Source: Streptomyces roseolus (GTDB lineage Bacteria; Actinomycetota; Actinomycetes; Streptomycetales; Streptomycetaceae). Taken from it: a stretch of DNA of 64,000 nucleotides. The position numbers and the translations under genes were made by a program. Under the pieces are notes generated by a model. The model did not search any database, was not told the DNA's origin, and was given only the letters and a program-made list of their open reading frames with translations. Below are positions 54,045 through 62,004 of this stretch, piece by piece (the stretch's first letter is position 1; the number at the start of each line of letters is the position of its first letter). The stretch is from NCBI RefSeq assembly GCF_014649855.1, contig NZ_BMTV01000011.1:1-64000 (forward strand), in the 5' to 3' direction.

Positions 54045-54488
54045 TCACGTGAGGAAATGGCGCACGTCCGCCGCCAGGGAGCCCATCTGCTCACCGGCCT
54101 CCCCCCACGTGGTCACGGACGCGCCCCATCCGCCGGCGGCCGTCCGCCACGGCCTGAGCGTCCAGGTCAAGCCGACGTGCCCGCCGGACCGGAACACCGC
54201 CGAGACGACGAGATCCCGGTCGTCGGTCTGCCAGGTGCGCTCCCCGTCCCATCCCCGGTGGTCGGCGGCGAGCGCCTCCAGGAAGGGCGCGAGACCGCTG
54301 CCCCGCTTCCAGGCGACGACCCCGTCGGCCCGGGCGGTCAGCCCCGGGGCCCGCAGCTCGACCGCGTGGCGCACCGAGTCCGCGTCGAAGTCGAACCGGT
54401 CGCAGAGCCGCACGCCCACCGACGCGTTCTCCTGACAGCGGATCGACACGCCGGGCCTGTCGTCGATGTCCTCGTCGGCCGCGGTCAC
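54045..54488 (-). CDS. DUF6228-like protein
   Basis: 147 aa, acidic and soluble. Opens with DRPGVSIRCQENASVGVRL, contains KRGSGLAPFLEALAADHRGWDGERTW and ends with VGLTWTLRPWR. This matches the family of small actinomycete proteins I recall as DUF6228; unknown role, sometimes near toxin/immunity genes. The GTG at 54488 is preceded by TAGCGT at a 7-nt distance (leaderless). Assignment by memory, so moderate. Confidence 0.6.
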   Translation of the reverse strand: MTAADEDIDDRPGVSIRCQENASVGVRLCDRFDFDADSVRHAVELRAPGLTARADGVVAWKRGSGLAPFLEALAADHRGWDGERTWQTDDRDLVVSAVFRSGGHVGLTWTLRPWRTAAGGWGASVTTWGEAGEQMGSLAADVRHFLT

Positions 54489-54495
54489 GGACGGA

Positions 54496-54501
54496 ACGCT
54501 A
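54496..54501 (-). promoter_or_regulatory. -10 box of a predicted leaderless transcript (DUF6228-like gene)
   Basis: On the minus strand TAGCGT, then 7 nt, then the GTG at 54488. Confidence 0.45.
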
Positions 54502-54546
54502 GCCCGCCCCCTCCCCGGCCGTCATCCTGATTCGTCCGCGGCGGTG

Positions 54547-56244
54547 CTACGCCGTGGGGCGGAGGACGTTCCTCAGGAGCGCCCCCCACAAGCGGCTGCG
54601 GCCGGGGCGGTCGAGGGCTTCGTGGGCGGCCAGGAGGCCGCCGGTGGCCGCGCCGAGGAAGCCGCCGGCCAGGACGTCCTGGCCGGCGAGGTACAGCCCG
54701 TCGAACTCGGTGCGCGGACGCAGGCGGTCCGCGAGACCGGGGCGGGTGCCGTCGCCGAAGGCGGCGACGTCCTTGGCGAGGCCGTAGAGGCTGCCGCCCG
54801 GCCAGCGGGTGAAGTGCTCGGCCGTCAGCGGGGTGCCGAGTTCGTGGTACGCCACCCGGCCCCTGGTGCGGGGCAGGTGGACGTACAGCCGGTCGAGGAG
54901 GCGTTCGGTGAGTTCGGACTTCAGGGCGAGGTAGGCGGGGTCGCGGTCGCGCCGGCGCGAGCCGCGGAAGGGGGCGAAGAGGTCCGGATCGACGTACGCG
55001 AGGATCTCTCCCGTGGACCGGCCGGGGTGCCGGGCCGTCCAGGTCGGGTCCTTGGCGGAGGAGAAGGACAGGAAGAGGCCGCTGGTGCGCCCGCCGGCAC
55101 CGTCGAAGAAGGCGTCGCAGTCGCCGTCGGTGACCATCAGGTTGTGCCGGGGCAGGCCCAGTTCCGACGGATCGCCGTCGAGGCCGAGGAAGAGCAGCAC
55201 GAAGGGGAAGCCCTCGCGCATGCCCCGCACCGGGTCGTCCCGCCCGTCGGGGCCGGACCGGCTCGGCAGCAGGGTGCGGTACGTGTGGTGGGCGCCCGCC
55301 GCGCTGACCACGACCGGGGCGCGTACGCGGGTGCCGTCCGCCAGCACCACGCCCGCCGCCCGCGTCCCGTCCAGCTCGATCCGGTCGACCGGCGTGCGGA
55401 CGTAGACCTCTCCCCCGGCGCCGCGGATGGGGGCGACCATCGCCCGGCCGATGGCGGCGCTGCCGCCCACGGGGTACCAGGCGCCGTTCCTGAAGTGCTC
55501 GAACAGCACCGCGACCAGGAAGAACGGCAGCTTGGAGGAGGAGTCGGCGAGGAGCAGGACGGCCGGGGTCAGCACCGCCTGCCGGAGCCGTTCGTCGCGG
55601 ACGAGGCCCGCGACGACCTCCCTGGCCGGCCGCAGCGCCTCGGGCGGGACGGCCGCCGGTCGCAGCAGGCCCGTCAGGCGCCGCGCCACCGGGCCCGAGA
55701 GGCGGCCGAGCGCGAGGACGGGAAGCGTCGCCCGGCAGCGGGCGACGAGCTTGAACAGTGCCTCGATCCCCGACCGTTCGGCCGGGAAACGGGCGATCAG
55801 GCCGGCCCGGTAGGCGGCGAACCCGACGGGCGCCCGGTGCACCTCGTCGGCCAGCCGGTACTCGTCGTACGGGTCCCCCAGCGGCGCCCACCGCAGCGCG
55901 CCGTCCGTCAGGTAGTCGGACAGGACGCGGACCGGCTCGCGCGGCGCGAGCTGCCCGACGTAGTGGATGCCGACGTCCCACTCCCAGCCGCGGCGCCGGT
56001 AGGCGTGGGTGTAGCCGCCGGCGGTATAGTGCTGTTCGAAGACCGCCACCTTGCGCCCCTGCCGGGCGAGGCAGGCGGCCGCCGTCAGCCCGCCGACCCC
56101 GGAGCCGATGACGACCGCGTCGTACGCGTCCCCCACCTCGCCCGGCGCGGGTGCCCGCCCCACCAGCACGCCGCGCGCCCCCTCCGCCCCTCCGGGCCGC
56201 CGGTTCCGGTCGCGGGGGACGCCAGTCGACACCGGGGGTCGCAT
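54547..56244 (-). CDS. CrtI/CrtISO/RetSat-like FAD-dependent oxidoreductase
   Basis: 565 aa. N-terminal FAD motif AVVIGSGVGGLTAAACLA with EQHYTAGGYTHAYRRRG, and C-terminal DGLYLAGQDVLAGGFLGAATGG, the signature of phytoene desaturase, carotenoid isomerase and retinol saturase relatives. The middle (GHPYVGGSAAIGRAM-like, here GAWYPVGGSAAIGRAMV) fits the same group. No carotenoid genes nearby, so the substrate may be another polyene or lipid. The ATG at 56244 has GGAG 8-9 nt upstream; an N-terminal Arg/Pro-rich region of about 40 aa precedes the fold. Confidence 0.85.
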   Translation of the reverse strand: MRPPVSTGVPRDRNRRPGGAEGARGVLVGRAPAPGEVGDAYDAVVIGSGVGGLTAAACLARQGRKVAVFEQHYTAGGYTHAYRRRGWEWDVGIHYVGQLAPREPVRVLSDYLTDGALRWAPLGDPYDEYRLADEVHRAPVGFAAYRAGLIARFPAERSGIEALFKLVARCRATLPVLALGRLSGPVARRLTGLLRPAAVPPEALRPAREVVAGLVRDERLRQAVLTPAVLLLADSSSKLPFFLVAVLFEHFRNGAWYPVGGSAAIGRAMVAPIRGAGGEVYVRTPVDRIELDGTRAAGVVLADGTRVRAPVVVSAAGAHHTYRTLLPSRSGPDGRDDPVRGMREGFPFVLLFLGLDGDPSELGLPRHNLMVTDGDCDAFFDGAGGRTSGLFLSFSSAKDPTWTARHPGRSTGEILAYVDPDLFAPFRGSRRRDRDPAYLALKSELTERLLDRLYVHLPRTRGRVAYHELGTPLTAEHFTRWPGGSLYGLAKDVAAFGDGTRPGLADRLRPRTEFDGLYLAGQDVLAGGFLGAATGGLLAAHEALDRPGRSRLWGALLRNVLRPTA

Positions 56245-56466
56245 CTGCGGTGCTCCAGGGGGTGAGGAGAGCGGAACGGGGAACACCCGGTGGAACGTTC
56301 CGGCGGGGGCGGGGTTGCGGTGGAGACCGTGAACTCACCTGGACGGATGGAGTCGGGAGGTGGCCGGAGCGGGCCGGAACGCGGGGCAGGACGCCTCGGC
56401 GGAGGCCGCGGCGCACGCGTCGAGGCGGGGCTCGGTGCCGGAGCGCGCCCCCGCCTCGGGGGGCGG

Positions 56467-57627
56467 TCAGTGCAGTCGGGGCGGTGTCCAGGCGTGGTGG
56501 CGCAGGATCATGCGCGTCGCGGTGCGGGACGGGGTGAGGCGCATCGCCGTGTTGCGCAGGGTGACGGCCAGGGGGTGGGAGAGCTGCTGGCCCATCCGCC
56601 CGGCCTGGCGGGCGGCCCGGGCGACCGCCTGGCTGCGGGGCCGCCGCTCGGCGTCGTAGCGGGCGAGGGCGGCGTCCGTGGTGGGCGCGGTGGCGAGCGC
56701 CGCGGCGAGGGTGACCGCGTCCTCCAATGCCTGGCAGGCGCCCTGCCCGAGGTTGGGGGTCATGGCGTGGGCCGCGTCGCCGAGCAGGGCGATGCGGCCG
56801 ACCGCGTACGAGGGGAGCGGCGTGCGGAGTTCGCCGATGTCGTGGTGGAGCACCGCGTCGGGCCGGGTCGCGTCGAGCAGCGCGGGGATCGGGTCGTGCC
56901 AGTCGTGGAACCGTCGGCGCAGTTCGGCCAGGGGGTCGGGGAAGCGCGTGCCGGCGGGAAGGGTGAGGACGGCGTGCCATTCGGCCCGTCCGTCGTGGAA
57001 GGCGATGTGGCCGAATTCGGCCCCTCGCCCCCAGGTCAGTTCGAAGTCGGTGCGGAGGTCGACCGTTTCCTCCGTGAGGGCGCGGAGCACGGTCGAACCG
57101 CTGTGGACCGGGCCCGGGTGGGCCGGGAAGAGCCCGCTGCGGATCCTGCTGCCGATGCCGTCGGCGGCCACCACCAGGTCCGCCTCCCATGCCTCCCCCC
57201 GGCCGTCTTCCACGCGCACCGTGCCGGGCGCGGTCTGCCGGACCGAGCCGGCGTCGAAGCCGATCAGCAGGGCGTCCGGGGGCAGGGCCTCGCGCAGCAG
57301 CCGATGGAGGGTGGCGCGCGGGATGCCCACGATCGGCGCGCCGACCGCCTTCTCCAGGAGCGCGCCGTCCATCCGCGTGAGCCAGCCGCCGGCCGGTGTG
57401 CGGGTGCCGCCGCTGTACTGGCCTCGCGCGGCGCTCCTGACGGCCTCGCCGACCCCCAGTTCGTCCAGCGCCCGGATGCCGTTGGCGGCCAGGGAGATGC
57501 CCGCGCCCGCGTCCTGGAGCACCGGCGCGCGCTCGACGACCCGTACCTCCCATCCGATCCGGCGCAGGCCGATCGCGGCGGCGAGCCCGCCGATGCCGCC
57601 TCCGACCACCACTGCCGTGCCGCCCAT
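56467..57627 (-). CDS. FAD-dependent aromatic monooxygenase
   Basis: 386 aa, group A flavoprotein monooxygenase. FAD GxGxxG (VVVGGGIGGLAAAIGLRR), the DG motif (LVVAADGIGSRIR) and the GD motif (IALLGDAAHAMTPNLGQGACQALEDA) are all present, in the order of salicylate/FAD_binding_3 hydroxylases. Uses NAD(P)H and O2 to hydroxylate small aromatics or polyketides. The ATG at 57627 has GGGGAGG 5 nt upstream. Divergent from a TetR gene with paired palindromes between. Confidence 0.94.
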   Translation of the reverse strand: MGGTAVVVGGGIGGLAAAIGLRRIGWEVRVVERAPVLQDAGAGISLAANGIRALDELGVGEAVRSAARGQYSGGTRTPAGGWLTRMDGALLEKAVGAPIVGIPRATLHRLLREALPPDALLIGFDAGSVRQTAPGTVRVEDGRGEAWEADLVVAADGIGSRIRSGLFPAHPGPVHSGSTVLRALTEETVDLRTDFELTWGRGAEFGHIAFHDGRAEWHAVLTLPAGTRFPDPLAELRRRFHDWHDPIPALLDATRPDAVLHHDIGELRTPLPSYAVGRIALLGDAAHAMTPNLGQGACQALEDAVTLAAALATAPTTDAALARYDAERRPRSQAVARAARQAGRMGQQLSHPLAVTLRNTAMRLTPSRTATRMILRHHAWTPPRLH

Positions 57628-57642
57628 GCCGCCTCCCCGGTC

Positions 57643-57658
57643 TTCTACATCTGTAGAA
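57643..57658. promoter_or_regulatory. TetR operator copy 1 (monooxygenase side)
   Basis: TTCTACA-tc-TGTAGAA, a perfect 16-bp palindrome 16 bp from the monooxygenase start. Confidence 0.75.
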
Positions 57659-57686
57659 AGAGACTCTAGCGACTCTTCCGCCGCGC

Positions 57687-57702
57687 TTCTACGGGTGTAG
57701 AA
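57687..57702. promoter_or_regulatory. TetR operator copy 2 (regulator side)
   Basis: TTCTAC-gggt-GTAGAA, the same sequence in its arms, ending 7 bp before the TetR ATG. Centres of the two copies are 44 bp apart. Confidence 0.75.
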
Positions 57703-57709
57703 AGGGGGC

Positions 57710-58270
57710 ATGACTCCGGACCGGCGCACCCTCCTCGCGGACGCGGCACTCGACGTACTCGCCGACGAGGGGATCCGCGGCCTCACCCATCGGGCCGTCG
57801 ACCGCCGGGCCGCGCTGCCGTCCGGCACCACGTCGGCGTACTTCCGTACCCGCGCGGCCCTGTTCACCGCCCTCGTCACCCGCCTGGTCCGGCTCGACCA
57901 GGAGGAGCTCCGGACGACGGCCGAACGGCTGCCGCCCCTGCGCACCGCCGAGGAACTGGTGGACGGCCTGGTGACGCTCACCCGGCAGCGGCTCGGCGGC
58001 GAGGGCCGCCGCCGGTCGCTCGCCCGCTACGCCTGCGCCGTCGAGAGCGTGCGCGACCCGGAGCTGCGCGAGATCCTCGTCCCCCGGGAGAACCCCGGCC
58101 GCCAGGCCGTCCGGACGTTCCTCGCCGACCGGGGCGTGAACGACGTCGAGAACCGCACGCACACCCTGCTGACCTGCGTCGACGGCCTGGTCTTCGACCG
58201 CCTGGTGAACGGCGGCGGCGAGGTGCCGCGCGAGGCCCTCGAAGGCCTCGTCGCCGCGGCCCTCCGCTAG
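57710..58270 (+). CDS. TetR-family regulator
   Basis: 186 aa. Helix-turn-helix IRGLTHRAVDRRAALPSGTTSAYFRTRA, then a helical C-domain. AGGGGG lies just before the ATG. Divergent from the FAD monooxygenase and probably its repressor via the two TTCTAC palindromes. Its TAG stop codon falls within the CTAG target sequence of the MITE inserted directly after it. Confidence 0.93.
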   Translation: MTPDRRTLLADAALDVLADEGIRGLTHRAVDRRAALPSGTTSAYFRTRAALFTALVTRLVRLDQEELRTTAERLPPLRTAEELVDGLVTLTRQRLGGEGRRRSLARYACAVESVRDPELREILVPRENPGRQAVRTFLADRGVNDVENRTHTLLTCVDGLVFDRLVNGGGEVPREALEGLVAAALR

Positions 58271-58432
58271 GCCGTTTCTTTCGGATCAGGCCGGATCAGG
58301 GAGCGGCGTCTGGTGCGTGCGCTCGCAAGGCGGAGGAGGGAGTCCATGCGGAGCATCGGCGACTGACGACAACGCGGTGAGCGTGCGTGCCAGACGCCGC
58401 GAGCCCGGCGTGATCCGAAAGAAACGGCCTAG
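58267..58432. mobile_element. MITE with 18-bp terminal inverted repeats and CTAG target duplication
   Basis: CTAG, then GCCGTTTCTTTCGGATCA (58271-58288), and at the other end TGATCCGAAAGAAACGGC (58411-58428), then CTAG. The ends are perfect inverted repeats; CTAG on both sides looks like a target duplication of the IS5-type kind. The inner part (about 120 bp) also forms an imperfect palindrome (GCGGCGTCTGG near 58295 with CCAGACGCCGC near 58391). It has no coding capacity, so it needs a transposase in trans. Confidence 0.8.
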
Positions 58433-58539
58433 GCGTTCGGAAGGCCGTCGTGCCGCGTCCCGCGCGACCGGATGTGCCCGCCCTGCCGTCTCGGGGCCGC
58501 TGGGGGGGCGGGGCGGTGCTCCCCTATAGCCTTCCGAGC

Positions 58540-59373
58540 ATGGGAGATCTGGACGTCGGGCGGAACGCGGCCGCGGCGGGTGACTGGACGGCCGCCGGGC
58601 ACGCCTTCGTGCGGGCGGCGATGGACGGCAGCGAGGAGGGAGCCGAACTCGCCATGGGAGTGACGGGCGAACTCGCCCGGCTCGCCGACGCGGGCTCGGC
58701 GGACGCGGCGGCGCTGCTCGCCGGGATCCTCCTGGAGTACGCGGACGAGTCCGCGCTGCCCGCGGCCGTGGCGCGTGCCCGCGCGGCGGCCGAGGCGGGC
58801 CACCCGGCCGGACAGCGCACGTATGGCCACCTGCTGGCGAGCGGCCTCGGGGTCCCGGAGGACCTGGACGGCGCCGAGAGGCTGTTCCGGGCGGCGGCGG
58901 AGGCCGGCGACCCGTACGCGGCGTTGAACCTCGGCCGGCTCTCCGACGACGTCGACGAGTCCCTGGCCCTGCTGCGCACGGCCGCGCAGCAGGGCATCGA
59001 CGTCGCCGGCGCGGTCCTCGCCGACCGGCTGTCCTCCCTGGACCGGGACGAGGAGGCCCTCCACTGGTACGTGTGGGCCGCCGAGCGCGGCCACACCGGC
59101 GCCATGAACGCCGCCGCCTGCTGGTACCGCGACGGCTTCGGCACCGCGCCGGACCCGGTGCAGGCGGTCCGCTGGTTCCTCGCGATGCTCGCGTACGGGA
59201 ACGGGGACGGCGTCCACGAGGCCATCGGGCTCGTACGCGGGGGCGCACTGGACGAGGAAGGCGTCCGTACGGCCGGCCGGCTGGCCGGGGACCCGGCGGC
59301 GGCCGGGAGCCTGCTGCCGTTCCTGCCCCGGGTTCTCTCGGCGGAGGACGTGTCAGGCCCAGGTCAGGAGTGA
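58540..59373 (+). CDS. Sel1-like/TPR-repeat protein
   Basis: 277 aa, almost all helical repeats of 36-40 residues. Clear Sel1 units: GHPAGQRTYGHLLASGLGVP, DLDGAERLFRAAAEAGDPYAA, EEALHWYVWAAERGHTGAMN and ACWYRDGFGTAPDPVQAVRW. Acts as a protein-interaction scaffold; no signal peptide, so cytoplasmic. CTATAGC lies about 9 nt upstream of the ATG with no good Shine-Dalgarno. The MITE ends 107 bp upstream. Confidence 0.88.
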   Translation: MGDLDVGRNAAAAGDWTAAGHAFVRAAMDGSEEGAELAMGVTGELARLADAGSADAAALLAGILLEYADESALPAAVARARAAAEAGHPAGQRTYGHLLASGLGVPEDLDGAERLFRAAAEAGDPYAALNLGRLSDDVDESLALLRTAAQQGIDVAGAVLADRLSSLDRDEEALHWYVWAAERGHTGAMNAAACWYRDGFGTAPDPVQAVRWFLAMLAYGNGDGVHEAIGLVRGGALDEEGVRTAGRLAGDPAAAGSLLPFLPRVLSAEDVSGPGQE

Positions 59374-59451
59374 CGCGAAGGGGCCGCTAGGCTGCAGCGG
59401 CCGGCGCGTTCAGCCGGTGTCCAGCCCTGCTCGGCTTCCTGGAGGACGCCC

Positions 59452-59736
59452 ATGTTCAAGGTCAACGAGTACTTCGACGGGACGGTCAAGTCCCTCGCCT
59501 TCACGGGCGCCGAGGGACCGGCGACGGTCGGCGTCATGGCACCTGGCGACTACGAATTCGGCACCGGCAAGCGGGAGATCATGCACGTCGTCAGCGGCGC
59601 CCTGACCGTGAAGCTGCCCGGCTCCGACGACTGGCGGACCTTCGGCGCCGGCGAGAAGTTCGACGTCCCCGCCGACAGCACGTTCCAGCTCAAGGTCGCC
59701 GAGGAGACCGCCTACCTCTGCGAGTACCGCGACTAG
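59452..59736 (+). CDS. ppnP: Pyrimidine/purine nucleoside phosphorylase (PpnP family, cupin)
   Basis: 94 aa, the exact family size. Landmarks: [48 protein letters not shown] and the C-terminal AYLCEYRD. Such small cupins phosphorolyse several nucleosides to base and ribose-1-phosphate. GGAGG lies 6 nt before the ATG. Stands alone between the Sel1 and hypothetical genes. Confidence 0.92.
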   Translation: MFKVNEYFDGTVKSLAFTGAEGPATVGVMAPGDYEFGTGKREIMHVVSGALTVKLPGSDDWRTFGAGEKFDVPADSTFQLKVAEETAYLCEYRD

Positions 59737-59779
59737 GACGCGACCAGGAACCGCCCGGCACCGAAGCGGGAACGGCGCG

Positions 59780-59785
59780 TAGGGT
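59780..59785 (+). promoter_or_regulatory. -10 box of a predicted leaderless transcript (120-aa protein gene)
   Basis: TAGGGT, then 7 nt, then the ATG at 59793. Confidence 0.5.
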
Positions 59786-59792
59786 GCCCGTC

Positions 59793-60155
59793 ATGCACAG
59801 CACGCTGACGGGGCACGCCCGGTGCCTGTACGGCGACGAGTACTCCCCCGCCCCCGAGTGCGACCGCGACCACCGGGAGTTCCTCTTCGTCGAACGGCTG
59901 ACCTTCGCCGGCGCCGACGAGATCCACGCCATGCTGCGCGAGCTCTGCCCCCACGTCGTCGACGGCCGCCTGCCCGTCTGGGTCCGGAACCTCGCCTACC
60001 GGCTGTTGCTCCTGCAACGGCCGGACGAGCCGGCGCTCCTGCGGGAGGCGGCCGAGAACCTGTGGCTGCACGGGCCGGACTGGGACGACATCGCGGCGGA
60101 CCTCACGGTGCGCGCGGACGCCCTCGAAGCGGAGCGCTCGCGCCCGGAGCCGTAG
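59793..60155 (+). CDS. Conserved small protein of unknown function
   Basis: 120 aa from the ATG at 59793; an ATG three codons earlier is the alternative. Reads as one compact helical domain (HREFLFVERLTFAGADEIHA, VWVRNLAYRLLLLQRPDEPA, AAENLWLHGPDWDDIAADL). Acidic, soluble, no signal peptide; one of the leaderless-pattern genes. Resembles small actinomycete orphans often found near immunity-type proteins, but no firm family. Confidence 0.65.
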   Translation: MHSTLTGHARCLYGDEYSPAPECDRDHREFLFVERLTFAGADEIHAMLRELCPHVVDGRLPVWVRNLAYRLLLLQRPDEPALLREAAENLWLHGPDWDDIAADLTVRADALEAERSRPEP

Positions 60156-60174
60156 GCGGGGCGTCGACACGGCG

Positions 60175-60704
60175 GTGCAGGCGGGGGCGTCGGTACCCGT
60201 GGTGCCGTCGGTGGCGTGGGAAGCTTCCGCTCCGGATGGCTGGGGTGGTGCGACGCGTTCTGCCGGTTCGGCCGGTTCGCGGGAGGGGAGCGCGGGGACG
60301 ACCGAGGTCGAGGAGTGCTTCGACGGTCCGGACGCGGCCTCGCGGGACGCCTTCCGGCGGATCCGGGCGATCGCGCCGGGCGCGGAGGACGGACGGAGCC
60401 ACGGCACGGCGGCCCTGCGGCACGGCGGCGAACCGCTCCTCAGGTTCCGGGCCGGCAGGGAGCACGTGAGCGCCTTCCCCTTCATCCCGGAGGCGGTCGA
60501 CGCGGTACGGGAACGGCCTGCCGGTTTCGGCCTGTCGAAGGGAACCGCCCGCTTCACCGCCGACCACCCCTCCCCGACGACGCCTTCGCCGATCTCGTCC
60601 GCCGCCGTCCGGCCGAGGTCGCGGGCCGAACCACCGACCCGCGAACCCGGCGTCGGGGCCGGCGGATTCGCCGGCCCCGACGGTCCTCGACGGCCTTGAG
60701 CTGA
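60175..60704 (+). pseudogene. Broken DUF1801 (YdhG-like) gene
   Basis: One frame gives the DUF1801 pattern: VEECFDGPDAASRDAFRRIR, LRHGGEPLLRFRAGREHVSA, and AVRERPAGFGLSKGTARFTA. The expected continuation (LPDDAFADLVRRRPAEVAGR) is in another frame, so an indel lies at the C-rich run near 60570 (ccacccctcccc). About 45 residues before the domain are non-homologous filler. Probably inactive. No other gene is visible between 60156 and 60724. Confidence 0.6.
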
Positions 60705-60724
60705 CCCGGTGGCCTTGGCCGGGC

Positions 60725-61885
60725 TCAGGCCGTGTGCAGGCGCAGCCCGTAGCGGGCCAGGATCTCGTTGACCGGCTGGAACCACGTCTCGCCGCCGGTG
60801 GAGCAGTTGCCCCAGCCGCCGGAGGTGACGCCCTGGGCCTGGTCACCGCTCAGGAACGAGCCGCCGGAGTCGCCGCCCTCGGCGCAGACGCTGGTCTTGG
60901 TCATCTGGTGCACCGCGCCCTGGCTGTAGTTGACCGTCTGGTTCTTGGCCAGGACGGTGCCGCAGTGCCAGCGCGTGGTCGAGCCCGAGCGGCAGATCGA
61001 CGCGCCGACCGGCGCCTCGGCGGAGCCGCGTACGAGCTGGTCGGGGACGGTGCCCCAGCCGAGGACGACGGGTACGGTCCACCAGCCGCTGTGGATCGAG
61101 ACGTACGCGTAGTCGTCGCCGGGGAACGACGAGCCCTGGAACGTGCCCATGGCGGAGCCGTCCCAGCCGCGCACGGCCGCGCCGGCCCGGCCGCAGTGAC
61201 CGGCCGTCACGAAGCCCCCGTGCACGGAGAAGCCGATGGAGCAGCGGACGTTGCCGGTGTAGTACGGGTCGCCGCCCACGGTGCCGGCCGCGTAGGTGCG
61301 GGGCGCCTCGGCCGTCTCGGCGACGGTCACGAGGCCGGTGGCGCGGGCCCGGTCGAGGAAGGCCCGCACGGCGGGGGTGTGCCGTTCGTCGCGGACGACG
61401 TCGACCACGACGCTGTTGGCCTTCGGGTCGACGTGCCAGCCGGCCACTCCGGCGGGGGCGCGGAGGCCGTCGAGGCGGGCCTTGGCGCGGTCGAGGGCGG
61501 CGGCGCTGTGGCGGACCAGGCGGGTGTCGGCGCCCAGCGCCCGTACCGCGGGTTCCTTGGCGCGGTCGGTGACGGCGACGACGAGCCGGCCGGCCGCCGG
61601 GTCGAACCACGAGCCGCCGTAGGCGGCGCCCGCGCGCTGCCGGGCGGTGCCCTCCACCTCGGCGGCCGCCTTCTCGGCGCGCAGCCGCTCCTCGGCCTGC
61701 GCCGCGGTGAGCCCGAGGTCCTGTCGCATGGCGTCGAGGAGCCCGGCGGACGCCGACGGCGGCGGCGCGGCGGGCTCCGGGTGCGGGGCGGCGGTCGCCG
61801 AGGCCGCGCCGAGGCCGACGGTCAGGAGCAGGGCGCCGAGGGCGGCGCCGAGGGAGGTGGAGCGCAGGGGGGTGGTGCGTTTCAC
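60725..61885 (-). CDS. Secreted S1-family serine protease, streptogrisin type with prodomain
   Basis: 386 aa. Signal peptide (LGAALGALLLTVGLGAASA), then an alpha-lytic-protease-type prodomain (residues about 45-195), then the mature chymotrypsin-fold enzyme with triad His230 (TAGHC), Asp257/258 (DDYAYV) and Ser340 (EGGDSGGS). Disulfide Cys pairs are in the usual places. Extracellular. The GTG at 61885 has AGGAGG 4 nt upstream. LacI-type palindromes in the promoter suggest sugar-linked control. Confidence 0.94.
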   Translation of the reverse strand: MKRTTPLRSTSLGAALGALLLTVGLGAASATAAPHPEPAAPPPSASAGLLDAMRQDLGLTAAQAEERLRAEKAAAEVEGTARQRAGAAYGGSWFDPAAGRLVVAVTDRAKEPAVRALGADTRLVRHSAAALDRAKARLDGLRAPAGVAGWHVDPKANSVVVDVVRDERHTPAVRAFLDRARATGLVTVAETAEAPRTYAAGTVGGDPYYTGNVRCSIGFSVHGGFVTAGHCGRAGAAVRGWDGSAMGTFQGSSFPGDDYAYVSIHSGWWTVPVVLGWGTVPDQLVRGSAEAPVGASICRSGSTTRWHCGTVLAKNQTVNYSQGAVHQMTKTSVCAEGGDSGGSFLSGDQAQGVTSGGWGNCSTGGETWFQPVNEILARYGLRLHTA

Positions 61886-61915
61886 GGAACCTCCTGGTGT
61901 GGGGGAAGCAAACGC

Positions 61916-61939
61916 TGAGAGCGCTCTCAGAGCGCTCTC
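61916..61939. promoter_or_regulatory. Two adjoining LacI-type operators upstream of the S1 protease gene
   Basis: TGAGAGCGCTCTCA (61916-61929) directly followed by AGAGCGCTCTC, so AGAGCGCTCTC is present twice in tandem. The GAGCGCTC core with its central CG is the classic LacI/GalR-family half-site pair. It lies 31-54 bp before the protease start. Confidence 0.75.
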
Positions 61940-62004
61940 CGGTTACGGTAGCGGGCTTCATTTGTCAGGTCCATACCAGGAGCGGGCCGGGGCGGCGCCC
62001 CTCG

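Noticed and set aside
54485-57553. 1022-aa minus-strand open frame across two flavoprotein genes
   Set aside because: It is a shadow of the CrtI-like and monooxygenase genes in another frame: Arg/Gly/Pro-rich, no domain, while both real genes have full motifs in their own frame.
54547-57627. Carotenoid cluster containing the CrtI-like gene
   Set aside because: No phytoene synthase, GGPP synthase or cyclase is adjacent; the only neighbour is a regulated aromatic-type monooxygenase.
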